From positions 108,613 to 172,612 of the forward strand of contig NZ_CCAE010000005.1 of assembly GCF_000723405.1 (NCBI RefSeq): a DNA stretch of 64,000 bases, given 5' to 3'. Source of the DNA: Hydrogenophaga intermedia (GTDB taxonomy: Bacteria > Pseudomonadota > Gammaproteobacteria > Burkholderiales > Burkholderiaceae_C). The position numbers and the translations under genes are program-made. How positions within the stretch are numbered: position 1 is the stretch's first letter; each line of letters begins with the position of its first letter. Of the stretch, positions 36,210-44,258 are shown one piece after another. The notes below the pieces were generated by a model. That model worked only from the letters and a program-made list of their open reading frames with translations, was not told where the DNA came from and did not search any database.

Positions 36210-36649
36210 GTGGCCTCCGGGCAGATGACCGGCAACGCGAAGCCGCCCTCGCAATCGAAGAAGTCCACCTTCACGCGCATGCCGATGCGCCAGGACGTCG
36301 GGCCGTCCTGCAGCACGGCCACCAGACGGGTCTGCTCGTCGAGTTCAACGATGCCCACGCCGTAGGGCCGATCGAAGGACTCCACCAGCGGTGCGTGCAC
36401 GGTGGTGAAACTGAAGAGCACACCCTTGCCAGGCGACGGGACGAAGTCCCAGTCGAAGCTGTGGCAGCGGGGGCACACCGGCATCGGCGGATGCCGAAGC
36501 GTGCTGCAGCCGCAGCAGCGCTGAATCACCAGTTGGTGGCGATTGGCCTGCTCCCAGAAGAAGGCCGTGTCCTGGGTGGAAGGCGGTTTCGGCCGGCGAG
36601 GCAAGTCACTCCTGGCGGAGCGCTGGTTTGACGAAGGCGTCGAAGACAT
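36206..36649 (-). CDS. DUF35 zinc-ribbon/OB-fold acyl-CoA-binding protein
   Basis: A 147-residue protein. The rubredoxin-like zinc ribbon uses Cys45, Cys48, Cys59 and Cys62 (RCCGCSTLRHPPMPVCPRC), and an OB-fold follows (about 70-140; GVLFSFTTVHAP and YGVGIVELDE). DUF35 proteins bind CoA esters and partner thiolase-like proteins. It is the first gene of the leftward operon, coupled by ATGA to the thiolase-like gene. Transcription should start in the spacer 36650-36888. Confidence 0.9.
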   Translation of the reverse strand: MSSTPSSNQRSARSDLPRRPKPPSTQDTAFFWEQANRHQLVIQRCCGCSTLRHPPMPVCPRCHSFDWDFVPSPGKGVLFSFTTVHAPLVESFDRPYGVGIVELDEQTRLVAVLQDGPTSWRIGMRVKVDFFDCEGGFALPVICPEAT

Positions 36650-36692
36650 CAGGAGACTCTGTGGTTCAAATGCTTGGCCGCATTCTCATCCG

Positions 36693-36710
36693 GAGTCATA
36701 GTTGACTCCT
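36693..36710. promoter_or_regulatory. Perfect 18-bp palindrome, candidate TetR operator 1
   Basis: GGAGTCA (36693-36699) and TGACTCC (36704-36710) are exact inverted copies around TAGT. The site lies 44 bp upstream of the DUF35 start and overlaps the predicted -35 of the TetR gene, so one bound repressor could block both directions. A second overlapping symmetry, ACTC/GAGT around CTAATTA, is at 36706-36720. Confidence 0.65.
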
Positions 36711-36730
36711 AATTAGAGTTGCGTATGCAC
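36703..36730 (+). promoter_or_regulatory. Predicted sigma70 promoter of the TetR gene
   Basis: TTGACT (36703-36708) and TATGCA (36725-36730) are separated by 16 bases in the most AT-rich spacer of the window. Both elements are imperfect, and the leader to the gene would be about 150 bases long. Confidence 0.4.
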
Positions 36731-36751
36731 TTATTGGCAGAACCAATGAGT
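36731..36751. promoter_or_regulatory. Imperfect 21-bp palindrome, candidate TetR operator 2
   Basis: CTTATTGG (36731-36738) and CCAATGAG (36744-36751) are inverted around CAGAA with seven of eight positions matching. It lies at the expected transcription start of the TetR gene. The half-site differs from that of the 36693 palindrome, so a second regulator is possible. Confidence 0.5.
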
Positions 36752-36869
36752 GACCATGTAGGTCTATGAAACCTATGAGAAACCTAGTGAAATCCCTGAT
36801 GTCACGCGCGTGAGGCGCCACCCCTTCTCTCGCGGAGGGTTAGGGTTTTCCTTTAATCAGGAAGCTACA

Positions 36870-36929
36870 ATGACTCTTATTTTCTTGAATGTTGACTGTG
36901 CCGATGACCACCACCGTGCCCTCGCTTGA
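36870..36929 (+). other. Possible 19-codon leader ORF overlapping the TetR start
   Basis: ATG 36870 follows CAGGAAG at 36859-36865, the only good ribosome site in the region. It reads 19 codons (MTLIFLNVDCADDHHRALA) to TGA at 36927-36929. The TetR gene, in another frame, has candidate starts at 36889 and 36904, both without a ribosome site and both inside this frame. Translation of the leader may therefore deliver ribosomes to the regulator gene. Confidence 0.4.
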
Positions 36930-37578
36930 GACCCCGGACCCCGCGCCTGGCGACCGCCCCGTGCGACGTGGCCCACACGCACTGCGGCGCGAGTTGACGC
37001 GCGCCCGCGTGTTCGAGTCGGCGATCGCCTGCCTGCACGGGAAGGGCTATTCGGGGGCGAGCACCCTGGCGGTGGCGCAGCACGCGGGCATCAGCCGCGG
37101 CGCCCTGATCAAGCAGTTCCCCACCAAGGCAAGCCTCTACGCCTCGCTGGTCGAAGCCTTGCTGGATGAGATACGCGAAGAAACGCTGGCGGAGATTCGC
37201 CGCTTTCCACCGGGCCTGCCCCGCGCCATGGCGCGGGTGGACCACATCTGGGCCCTGTACAAGCAACCGAAGGCGTTTGCGGTGCTGGAGGTCATGCTCG
37301 GCGCCCGCGGCGATCCCGAGCTCTCCGAGCGCCTGGCGCAGGTGGGGCGCTCCCGACAGCAGATCGAAAAGCAGCTGCTGGGTGATGACTTCGAGGCCAT
37401 GGGCATCAAGGACCGCCGCACGGCAGGCCTGGCCGTTCTGCAAATCGTCGCCACCGTGCGCGGCCTGGCGATGGAGCGCTTGATCAACAAACAGAGCCCG
37501 TCGTTGGACGCCGCGTTCAATCTGCAACGGGCACAAACCGAGGCACTGCTGAAGTCCCTGATGGAACAGTCGGTCTGA
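36889..37578 (+). CDS. TetR-family transcription regulator
   Basis: A 229-residue protein with a TetR DNA-binding domain (about 33-80; ARVFESAIACLHGKGYSGASTLAVAQHAGISRG, then LIKQFPTKASLYASLV) and an all-helical ligand domain. The start is uncertain: ATG 36889 or 36904, the second giving 224 residues. It is divergent from the DUF35/thiolase operon behind a spacer with two palindromes and probably represses that operon until an acyl-CoA or acid appears. The first 20 residues are proline-rich and variable, as is common. Confidence 0.88.
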   Translation: MLTVPMTTTVPSLETPDPAPGDRPVRRGPHALRRELTRARVFESAIACLHGKGYSGASTLAVAQHAGISRGALIKQFPTKASLYASLVEALLDEIREETLAEIRRFPPGLPRAMARVDHIWALYKQPKAFAVLEVMLGARGDPELSERLAQVGRSRQQIEKQLLGDDFEAMGIKDRRTAGLAVLQIVATVRGLAMERLINKQSPSLDAAFNLQRAQTEALLKSLMEQSV

Positions 37579-37643
37579 CGCTCGCCCGCGTCAAGCGCCT
37601 GACGCCCCCGAGCGCCCCTCTCCAAATGGCGGGATGTCCTCGC

Positions 37644-38240
37644 TCAGCGCCACAACTCCTCCCGGCGCCGAATGACCCGCGACGCCAGGCCGTAGGCCAC
37701 CGCCTCCTGCGCCGGCATCCACAGGTCACGCTCGATGTCCTGGCGCACCCGCTCGATGGGCTGGCCGGTTTCACGCGCGATCACCTCGGCGATGCGCTCG
37801 CGGGCCTTGAGGATCTCCTGGGCCTGAATCGCCATGTCGCTGGCCGCGCCGCCCGCCCCGCCGCTGGGCTGGTGGATCAGGAAGCGCGTTTGCGGCAGGC
37901 AGACGCGGCGTTCGCGGGCCGCGCCCAGGTAGAGGTGCGTGGCGGCGCTGCCCACCCAGCCCGTGCCGACCATGTGCACCGGCGAGGCCACGAAGCGCAC
38001 CACGTCGTGGATCGCGTCGCCCGACTCGAGGTGGCCGCCTGGCGAGGAGACGATCATGGTGATCGGCGCGCTCGACTCGGCGTCCAGCGCCAGCAGCTTG
38101 CGCACCGTCTCCGAGGCCAGCGCGTCGGTGATGGTGCCGAACACCAGCACCGTGCGGGCACGAAAGGCCTTCTCTTCCAGGAAGGCGCCGTCGTGTGGGT
38201 TGGCGGGGCGGGTGGGTGTGTCGGTGTCCGGGGAAAGCAT
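37644..38240 (-). CDS. ClpP-like serine protease
   Basis: A 198-residue ClpP-family protein with the complete triad: Ser98 (GWVGSAATH), His123 (RFLIHQPSGG) and Asp172 (IERDLWMPAQEA). These are each one residue off E. coli mature ClpP Ser97, His122 and Asp171. MIVSSPGGHLESGDAIHD matches the conserved strand-helix. No Clp ATPase or tig gene is nearby, unlike the housekeeping clpPX locus, so this is an extra ClpP paralogue. It lies 55 bases from, and divergent to, an ECF sigma factor gene and may be induced with that stress island. Confidence 0.9.
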   Translation of the reverse strand: MLSPDTDTPTRPANPHDGAFLEEKAFRARTVLVFGTITDALASETVRKLLALDAESSAPITMIVSSPGGHLESGDAIHDVVRFVASPVHMVGTGWVGSAATHLYLGAARERRVCLPQTRFLIHQPSGGAGGAASDMAIQAQEILKARERIAEVIARETGQPIERVRQDIERDLWMPAQEAVAYGLASRVIRRREELWR

Positions 38241-38295
38241 GGGAATGGCTCCTGTGTGTTAGCTTCATCCGGTAAACGAACGAGCGGGCCTTTGC

Positions 38296-39081
38296 GTGAC
38301 ACCTCCAATCGATTCCCACCCCCTGGTCGATGACGAAGCGCTTCGCCGCCGCCTGATCGGCCTGGCGCGGCACTGGCTGGCGCACGGCGGCGAGGCCGAA
38401 GACCTGGTGCAGGACACCTGGCTGCGCACGGCGCAGGGCCCCCTGCCGCCCGACGCCAGCGGCCGCGAGGCCTGGCTGGTCACCGTGTTGCGCCACCTGT
38501 GCGTCGACGCCTGGCGGCGGCGCCAGCGCTACCACGCCCTGCTGGAGCAAGCGGTTGAGCACGGTGCGCCGGCCGTGGAGAGCGATGCGCCGCAGGAATT
38601 GGCCGAGCAGGCGCAGCGCGTGGAACAGGCCTTGCGGCACGTCGTCAACACCCTGTCGGCGGCCGAAGCCGCGGCCGTTCTGCTGGTCGAGGCCTTCGAT
38701 TTCAGCCACGCGGACGTGGGGCGCCTGACCGGGCGCAGCGAAGCGGCCTCGCGTCAGCAACTGCACCGGCTGCTGCAGCGCCTGCGCCGGCCGGCCTCGC
38801 CGGCGCCTGCAAGGGACGAGGACACGGACTGCCTGCTGGCCCTGTGCCAATGGGCGCTGGCGCAGCGCGACCCGGCGGGGCTGGTCGCCGTGTTGCGGGT
38901 GTCGAGTCCCCAGGCAATGGCCATGTCCGCTCCACCCGGGCACCACGGGTCCGGGGAGCACGCCAGCGCACCGGCCACGCGCCTGGTCCAGTTCGACCGC
39001 TTCCTGGCCCTGCGCGTGGAGACGCCCGAAGGGCTGGTGGCCTGCCTCCCCCTGGGCGAGGCGCTCAGCGAGACCGCCTGA
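38296..39081 (+). CDS. ECF-type RNA polymerase sigma factor with C-terminal extension
   Basis: A 261-residue protein starting at GTG 38296. Region 2 spans about 15-75 (GEAEDLVQDTWLRTA, then WLVTVLRHLCVDAWRRRQR). Region 4 spans about 115-165 (LSAAEAAAVLLVEAFDFSHADVGRLTGRSEAASRQQL). A tail of about 90 residues follows (LLALCQWALAQRD, then RLVQFDRFLALRVETPEG), which may be a built-in regulatory domain like those of ECF41-type sigmas. No anti-sigma gene is adjacent. The following genes on the strand encode DUF1330, fasciclin and a photolyase, probable members of its regulon. Confidence 0.88.
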   Translation: MTPPIDSHPLVDDEALRRRLIGLARHWLAHGGEAEDLVQDTWLRTAQGPLPPDASGREAWLVTVLRHLCVDAWRRRQRYHALLEQAVEHGAPAVESDAPQELAEQAQRVEQALRHVVNTLSAAEAAAVLLVEAFDFSHADVGRLTGRSEAASRQQLHRLLQRLRRPASPAPARDEDTDCLLALCQWALAQRDPAGLVAVLRVSSPQAMAMSAPPGHHGSGEHASAPATRLVQFDRFLALRVETPEGLVACLPLGEALSETA

Positions 39082-39101
39082 GCAGCCCGCGGACCGGGGC
39101 C

Positions 39102-39118
39102 ATGACCTCACAGGTCAT
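39102..39118. promoter_or_regulatory. Perfect 17-bp interrupted palindrome between sigma factor and DUF1330 genes
   Basis: ATGACCT (39102-39108) and AGGTCAT (39112-39118) are exact inverted copies around CAC. There is no T run, so it looks more like an operator than a terminator. A second perfect palindrome, GGGACGTCCC, is at 39160-39169, 34 bases before the DUF1330 start. Confidence 0.5.
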
Positions 39119-39202
39119 CGCCAGCCGGAACTCCGCACGGGAAGATGAACGCAAGCCAAGGGACGTCCCAAGGCACCTTCATCAACCCACCGGAGATCAG
39201 TC

Positions 39203-39529
39203 ATGAGTGCTTACGCCATCGCCCACCTGCGCCACGTCGAGTGGGGTCCGGACATCGTCACCTACGTCCAGAAGATCACCGACACGGTGGACGCGCACGG
39301 CGGACGCTTTCTCGTGCACGGGCACAACCCCGAGGTGATGGAAGGTCCTTTTCCGGGGCACCTCGTGGTCATCGAGTTTGCGTCGATGGAGCAGGCGCGC
39401 GCCTGGTACCGGTCAGACGCCTATCAGGCCATCCTGCCGCTGCGCACGCAACACGCCGATGGTGTCGCGGTGCTGGTGCAAGGGGTGGCGCCGGGCTATC
39501 GGGCGTCCGAGCTGCTGGCCAAGTACTGA
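39203..39529 (+). CDS. DUF1330 family protein
   Basis: A 108-residue protein with the dimeric alpha/beta-barrel pattern of DUF1330 (AHLRHVEWGPDIVTYVQKI, GGRFLVHGH, HLVVIEFASMEQARAWYRSDAYQAILPLR). No function is known for the family to my knowledge. It lies 121 bases after the sigma factor gene and is followed by a strong hairpin, so it is probably transcribed on its own or as the first stress gene. Confidence 0.87.
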   Translation: MSAYAIAHLRHVEWGPDIVTYVQKITDTVDAHGGRFLVHGHNPEVMEGPFPGHLVVIEFASMEQARAWYRSDAYQAILPLRTQHADGVAVLVQGVAPGYRASELLAKY

Positions 39530-39530
39530 T

Positions 39531-39562
39531 GGCCTTGGGGCGCGACCGCGCGCCCCAAGGCC
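39531..39562 (+). terminator. 14-bp perfect hairpin after the DUF1330 gene
   Basis: GGCCTTGGGGCGCG (39531-39544) pairs fully with CGCGCCCCAAGGCC (39549-39562) around ACCG, starting two bases after the stop. No T tract follows, so it may be a processing or stabilising stem rather than a classical terminator. Confidence 0.65.
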
Positions 39563-39664
39563 GGGCGATGGGGTGAACCAAGGAGCGCAACGCTGCGTAC
39601 AAGCCGGTGCCGCCGACCTGCGGCCAACCCGTGCCTCCATCCACCCTTGAACCCGGAGATCCCC

Positions 39665-40120
39665 ATGAAGAAAACCCTCATCGCTTCCCTGCTGGCTTTC
39701 GGTGCCCTGGCCACGGCGCACGCCAAGGACATCGTCGACACCGCCGTGTCGGCGGGCTCGTTCAAAACGCTCGTGACCGCTGTTCAGGCGGCCGGGCTGG
39801 TCGACACACTCAAGGGCCCCGGCCCGTTCACCGTGTTCGCGCCCACCGACGAGGCCTTCGCCAAGATTCCCAAGGCGCAACTGGACGCGCTGCTCAAGGA
39901 CAAGGCCAAGCTGACCTCCGTGCTCACCTACCACGTGGTGCCCGGGAAGGTGATGGCCAAGGACGTCAAGGCCGGCAAGGTGAAAACCGTGCAGGGCAGC
40001 GAGCTCACCGTCGGCACCAGCGGCGGTGTGACGGTGGACAACGCCAAGGTGGTGTCCACGGACGTGGTGGCCAGCAACGGTGTCATCCACGTGATCGACA
40101 CGGTCATCATGCCCAAGTGA
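39665..40120 (+). CDS. Secreted fasciclin-domain protein
   Basis: A 151-residue protein with a signal peptide ([20 protein letters not shown]) and a single fasciclin/FAS1 domain. [17 protein letters not shown] and [16 protein letters not shown] are the H1 and H2 family motifs, and [14 protein letters not shown] closes the fold. FAS1 proteins are periplasmic or surface adhesion-type proteins. In bacteria they are often found in sigma-factor-controlled stress sets, which fits the ECF gene two genes upstream. Confidence 0.92.
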   Translation: MKKTLIASLLAFGALATAHAKDIVDTAVSAGSFKTLVTAVQAAGLVDTLKGPGPFTVFAPTDEAFAKIPKAQLDALLKDKAKLTSVLTYHVVPGKVMAKDVKAGKVKTVQGSELTVGTSGGVTVDNAKVVSTDVVASNGVIHVIDTVIMPK

Positions 40121-40182
40121 TCGGTGCGGGGCCCATTCGCGCCCGATACACACGGGCCGGGTGAACGACGACGAGGCCGCGC

Positions 40183-41709
40183 GTGAAGACGCCCTGCCAG
40201 CACCTCGTCGTCGTTCTCGGTGACCAGCTCGATCGCGACGCCTCGGCCTTCGATGGCTTCGACCCCGCGCGGGACCTCGTGTGGATGTGCGAGGCGGTCG
40301 AGGAAAGTACCCACGTCTGGAGCAGCCAGCAGCGCATCGTCATGTTCCTGTCGGCGATGCGGCATTTCGCGGCCGCGCTGGAGGCGGATGGCGTGCCGCT
40401 GCACTACGAGACCTTGCGCGAAGGCAGCCTCGCCGATGCGCTGCGCGAGGCCATCGCACAAGCCAAGCCGCAGCGCGTGAGGCTCACGCAGCCGGGCGAC
40501 TGGCGCGTGCTGCAGGCGCTGCGTCAGGCCGCGGGCACGACCCCGCTGGATGTGCTCGAGGACCGCCACTTCCTGTGCAGCGCCGCCCGCTTCGCGGCGC
40601 ACGCGCGCGGGCGGCGTCAGTTGCGCATGGAGTACTTCTATCGCGAGATGCGGCGCGAGCACGGCGTGCTCATGGACGGCGACCAGCCCTGCGGCGGCAC
40701 CTGGAACTTCGACGCCGACAACCGAGCGTCCTTCGGGCCGAACGGCCCGGGCTTCCTGCCACCGCCCACGCGCTTCGATCCCGATGCGAGCACGCAAGCG
40801 GTGATCGCGCTCGTGCAGGCCCGCTTCGCCGGGCACCCCGGCCAGGCCGCGCCCTTTGGCTGGCCCGTCACGCGGGCGCAGGCCCTGGAGGCGCTGCGCG
40901 CATTCGTTGACGAGCGCCTGGAACACTTCGGCCGATGGCAGGACGCGATGTGGACCGGTGAGCCCTGGCTGTACCACGCGCACCTCTCCGCCGCGCTCAA
41001 CCTCAAGCTGCTCAACCCGCGCGAGGTGATCGCCGCCGCCGAGGCGGCGTGGCGCTCGGGTCGCGTGCCGCTGTCGTCGGCCGAAGGCTTCATCCGCCAG
41101 ATCCTGGGCTGGCGCGAGTACGTGCGCGGCATCTACTGGCTGCGCATGCCCGACTGCGCCGAGGACAACGCGCTGGCGGCGCGGCACGACCTGCCCGCGT
41201 GGTACTGGAACGGCGACACGCCGATGCGCTGCCTGGCCGACGCCATCGACCAGACGCTGCGCCACGGCTACGCGCACCACATCCAACGCCTCATGGTCAC
41301 GGGCCTCTACGCTTTGCTGCACGGCGTGCGGCCGCAGCAGGTGCACGCTTGGTACCTCAGCGTGTACGTGGACGCGGTGGAGTGGGTGGAACTGCCCAAC
41401 ACCCTGGGCATGAGCCAGTTCGCCGACGGCGGCCTGCTCGCCAGCAAGCCCTACATCGCCACCGGCCGCTACATCGAACGCATGAGCGACCACTGCCGCG
41501 CTTGCCGCTTCGATCCTGGCGAGCGCGTGGGCGAGCGCGCCTGTCCCTTCACCACGCTGTACTGGGATTTCCTGCTGCGCCACGAGACACGGTTCGCCTC
41601 GCATCCGCGCCTGGCGGCGCAGGTGAAGAACCTGGCGCGCCTGGACGCGGCGCAACGCGACGCCATCCGCGCGCGGGCGCGGGCGGTGCGAGAGGGACGG
41701 TTTGCCTGA
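40183..41709 (+). CDS. Iron-sulphur bacterial cryptochrome/(6-4) photolyase (PhrB type)
   Basis: A 508-residue FAD photolyase of the FeS-BCP class. Cys350, Cys438, Cys441 and Cys454 (MRC, SDHCRAC, ERACP) line up with the four 4Fe-4S ligands of Agrobacterium PhrB, which repairs (6-4) photoproducts in DNA with light. YHAHLSAALNLKLLNPREV and EGFIRQILGWREYVRGIYW form the FAD domain, and the N-terminal domain (about 1-130) would bind the antenna cofactor. The start is GTG 40183. It lies 62 bases after the fasciclin gene, within the ECF sigma factor island. Confidence 0.93.
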   Translation: MKTPCQHLVVVLGDQLDRDASAFDGFDPARDLVWMCEAVEESTHVWSSQQRIVMFLSAMRHFAAALEADGVPLHYETLREGSLADALREAIAQAKPQRVRLTQPGDWRVLQALRQAAGTTPLDVLEDRHFLCSAARFAAHARGRRQLRMEYFYREMRREHGVLMDGDQPCGGTWNFDADNRASFGPNGPGFLPPPTRFDPDASTQAVIALVQARFAGHPGQAAPFGWPVTRAQALEALRAFVDERLEHFGRWQDAMWTGEPWLYHAHLSAALNLKLLNPREVIAAAEAAWRSGRVPLSSAEGFIRQILGWREYVRGIYWLRMPDCAEDNALAARHDLPAWYWNGDTPMRCLADAIDQTLRHGYAHHIQRLMVTGLYALLHGVRPQQVHAWYLSVYVDAVEWVELPNTLGMSQFADGGLLASKPYIATGRYIERMSDHCRACRFDPGERVGERACPFTTLYWDFLLRHETRFASHPRLAAQVKNLARLDAAQRDAIRARARAVREGRFA

Positions 41710-41757
41710 GAACCGCCCACGCGGTACCTCGTGGCCAGGCCTTCAGGCGTCTCAGCC

Positions 41758-44130
41758 TCACACCGCCGGCGGATCCGTCTCGCGCTCAGGGTGCCGGTGC
41801 CGCACGATCGCCGCGATGAAGGCGTCCAGGCCCGCCTCACCGTCCGCCAGCACCAGGCCCGGGTCCGGATCGCCCGTGGGTGTGGTGGTGGGCACGCCCG
41901 CCATGTCCAGCAGCGTCTGCGCCGCGCCCACCAGCAGCAGGGCCTTGCCATGACGGTAGCCGTCCTTGAGGGACTCCATGGTGTGGCCGTCCTGCGCGAG
42001 CGTGGCCACGCCCTCCTCGCCATCGGGCCAGGCAAGGGCGTCGTACAGGAAGCCCGGGTTGTTTTCCAGCGAGGCGGTGGCCTCCAGGTCCACGCCGTCG
42101 GCCCCGCGCACGCGGCCCACGCGCGGCGCCACGAACTCGGCCACCGCACCCTCCGCGGACAGCACCGCCTGCAGGCGCTCGGCCGCGGCGCCCTGCACCC
42201 CGTGGGCCACCACCAGCGCCACGCGACGCCCGGCCAGGCTGCCGTCGCCCGGGCGTGCCATCAATGAGAGCGCCGGCGACTGCGTCACCTCGGGCTTGGC
42301 GGGCCTGGCCAGGGCGCGCGGCAGGGGCGCGGGCAGTTCGTCCATGCCCAGGCCATCGGCCACGGCCTGCGCCAGGGACTCGGACGCATTGCGCAGCGAG
42401 GCCACCATGCGCGTGCGGATCGCCGGCACCGTGACCTTGCTCAGCTCGAAACGGAAGGCCGCCGCGATGTGCGCCTGCTCCACGGGCGTCTGGCTCTCGT
42501 AGAACAACGCGGCCTGGGTGTAGTGGTCGGCAAATTTTTCCGGTTTGGCCCGCACCTTGCCCTGCTCCTCCTCGGCCAGGATGCGCGCCGGCACCGACAC
42601 GAAGCCTTGCGCCGCGCCGGCCTGAAACGGGCAGCCGCCTCCCAGCGAATTGGGCTCGTAGGACACGCGGCCGCGGTGGATGGTCTGGCGGTGCATGCCG
42701 TCGCGCTGGTTGTTGTGCACCGGCGCCAGGGGCGCATTGATCGGAATCTCGTGGAAGTTGGGCCCGCCCAGGCGGCTGATCTGCGTGTCCACATAGGAAT
42801 GGATGCGCCCGGCCAGCAGCGGGTCGTTGGAAAAATCGATGCCCGGCACCACGTTCGCGGTGCAAAAGGCCACCTGCTCGGTCTCGGCGAAGAAGTTGTC
42901 GGGGTTGCGGTTGAGCACCATGCGCCCCACCGGCCGCAGCGGCACCAGTTCTTCGGGCACGATCTTGGTTGCGTCCAGCACGTCGAAGCTGAACTGCTCG
43001 GCCTGCTCCTCGGTGAACACCTGCAGGGCCAGCTCGTACTCGGGGTAGGCCCCGGCGTCGATGCGCTCCCAGAGGTCGCGGCGGTGGTAGTCGGGGTCGG
43101 CACCGGAAATCTTCACCGCCTCGTCCCACACCAGCGAGTGCGTGCCGGCCTTGGGGGACCAGTGGAACTTCACGAACACCGACTCGCCCGCCGCGTTCAC
43201 CAGCCGGTAGGTGTGCACGCCAAAGCCCTGCATGGTGGCGTAGCTGCGCGGAATGGCGCGGTCCGACATCACCCACATCAGCATGTGGGTGGACTCGGGC
43301 ATGAGCGAGACGAAGTCCCAGAAGGTGTCGTGCGCGCTGGCGGCCTGCGGCATGCCGTGGTGCGGCTCGGCCTTCACCGCGTGCACCAGGTCGGGAAACT
43401 TCATCGCGTCCTGGATGAAGAAGACCGGGATGTTGTTGCCCACCAGGTCCCAGTTGCCCTCATCGGTGTAGAACTTCACCGCGAAGCCGCGCACGTCGCG
43501 CGCGGTGTCCTTGGAGCCGCGTTCGCCCGCCACGGTGGAAAAGCGCACGAACACCGGCGTGACCTTGCCCTTCTCCTGGAACGGCGCGGCGCGCGTGAGT
43601 TCGGTGAGCGGCTCGTAGCACTCGAAGTAGCCGTGCGCCGCCGAGCCGCGCGCGTGCACGATGCGCTCGGGAATGCGCTCGTGGTCGAAGTGCGTGAGCT
43701 TGTCGCGAAGGATGAAGTCCTCCAGCAGCACCGGCCCGCGCAAACCGTACTTCAGCGAGTTCTGGTTGTCGGCGATGGCCACGCCCTGGTTGGTGGTGAG
43801 GGCCTGCCCGGCGGCGTCCGCGCGCACGCGGTCCAGTCGGCCGTGGACGGCGTTGACGCCCTCGGCGGCCTGGTCACCGGTTTTCTCCGAGGTGTTGGCC
43901 TCGGACACGGTGCTGCCGGTCGGCAGCGGGCTTCGGGGCTGGGCTGTGACGCCTTTGGGCGGCGTCAGGCCCTGGGAGAAGCCATGTTCCAGCGGCTTGT
44001 TGTCGTTCGAGGGAATGGCCTTGGCCAGGTCGTCGGTCTGCTGCGCCTTGCGCCGCAGGATCTCGCCGGCGGCAGACGTTTCGCCGGACCGGGCCTTCGC
44101 GCTCGGTCGGGTGGGAGGGGATTTCGCCAT
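41758..44130 (-). CDS. katE: Large-subunit monofunctional catalase (KatE/HPII type)
   Basis: A 790-residue clade 2 catalase. The distal His is His159 ([13 protein letters not shown]), and [15 protein letters not shown] and the heme-proximal [10 protein letters not shown] are intact. The C-terminal part, about 620-780 ([39 protein letters not shown]), is the flavodoxin/class I amidotransferase-like domain seen in HPII. An N-terminal arm of about 90 residues precedes the core. GGAGAACCCC lies upstream of the ATG. It converges on the photolyase gene and is divergent from the flavodoxin gene. It destroys hydrogen peroxide in the cytoplasm, typically in stationary phase. Confidence 0.95.
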   Translation of the reverse strand: MAKSPPTRPSAKARSGETSAAGEILRRKAQQTDDLAKAIPSNDNKPLEHGFSQGLTPPKGVTAQPRSPLPTGSTVSEANTSEKTGDQAAEGVNAVHGRLDRVRADAAGQALTTNQGVAIADNQNSLKYGLRGPVLLEDFILRDKLTHFDHERIPERIVHARGSAAHGYFECYEPLTELTRAAPFQEKGKVTPVFVRFSTVAGERGSKDTARDVRGFAVKFYTDEGNWDLVGNNIPVFFIQDAMKFPDLVHAVKAEPHHGMPQAASAHDTFWDFVSLMPESTHMLMWVMSDRAIPRSYATMQGFGVHTYRLVNAAGESVFVKFHWSPKAGTHSLVWDEAVKISGADPDYHRRDLWERIDAGAYPEYELALQVFTEEQAEQFSFDVLDATKIVPEELVPLRPVGRMVLNRNPDNFFAETEQVAFCTANVVPGIDFSNDPLLAGRIHSYVDTQISRLGGPNFHEIPINAPLAPVHNNQRDGMHRQTIHRGRVSYEPNSLGGGCPFQAGAAQGFVSVPARILAEEEQGKVRAKPEKFADHYTQAALFYESQTPVEQAHIAAAFRFELSKVTVPAIRTRMVASLRNASESLAQAVADGLGMDELPAPLPRALARPAKPEVTQSPALSLMARPGDGSLAGRRVALVVAHGVQGAAAERLQAVLSAEGAVAEFVAPRVGRVRGADGVDLEATASLENNPGFLYDALAWPDGEEGVATLAQDGHTMESLKDGYRHGKALLLVGAAQTLLDMAGVPTTTPTGDPDPGLVLADGEAGLDAFIAAIVRHRHPERETDPPAV

Positions 44131-44209
44131 GGGGTTCTCCGGTGATGGTCTCTCGCGCCTCGCGCGAATCCCCACCCTTGGCAAGCGGCACGCCCACCCG
44201 GGCCGGCTA

Positions 44210-44221
44210 CGGGTTAACCCG
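44210..44221. promoter_or_regulatory. Perfect 12-bp palindrome in the catalase/flavodoxin divergent spacer
   Basis: CGGGTTAACCCG lies 80 bp upstream of the catalase ATG and 38 bp upstream of the flavodoxin ATG. It is a candidate shared regulator site; the bound protein is unknown. Confidence 0.35.
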
Positions 44222-44258
44222 GTGCGCCTGGCCCAAAACATGCACTAAAGTGCGTGTC

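Noticed and set aside
41710..41757. Terminator between the convergent photolyase and catalase genes
   Set aside because: Only a weak CCACG/CGTGG pairing with no T run is present; it is not strong enough to list.
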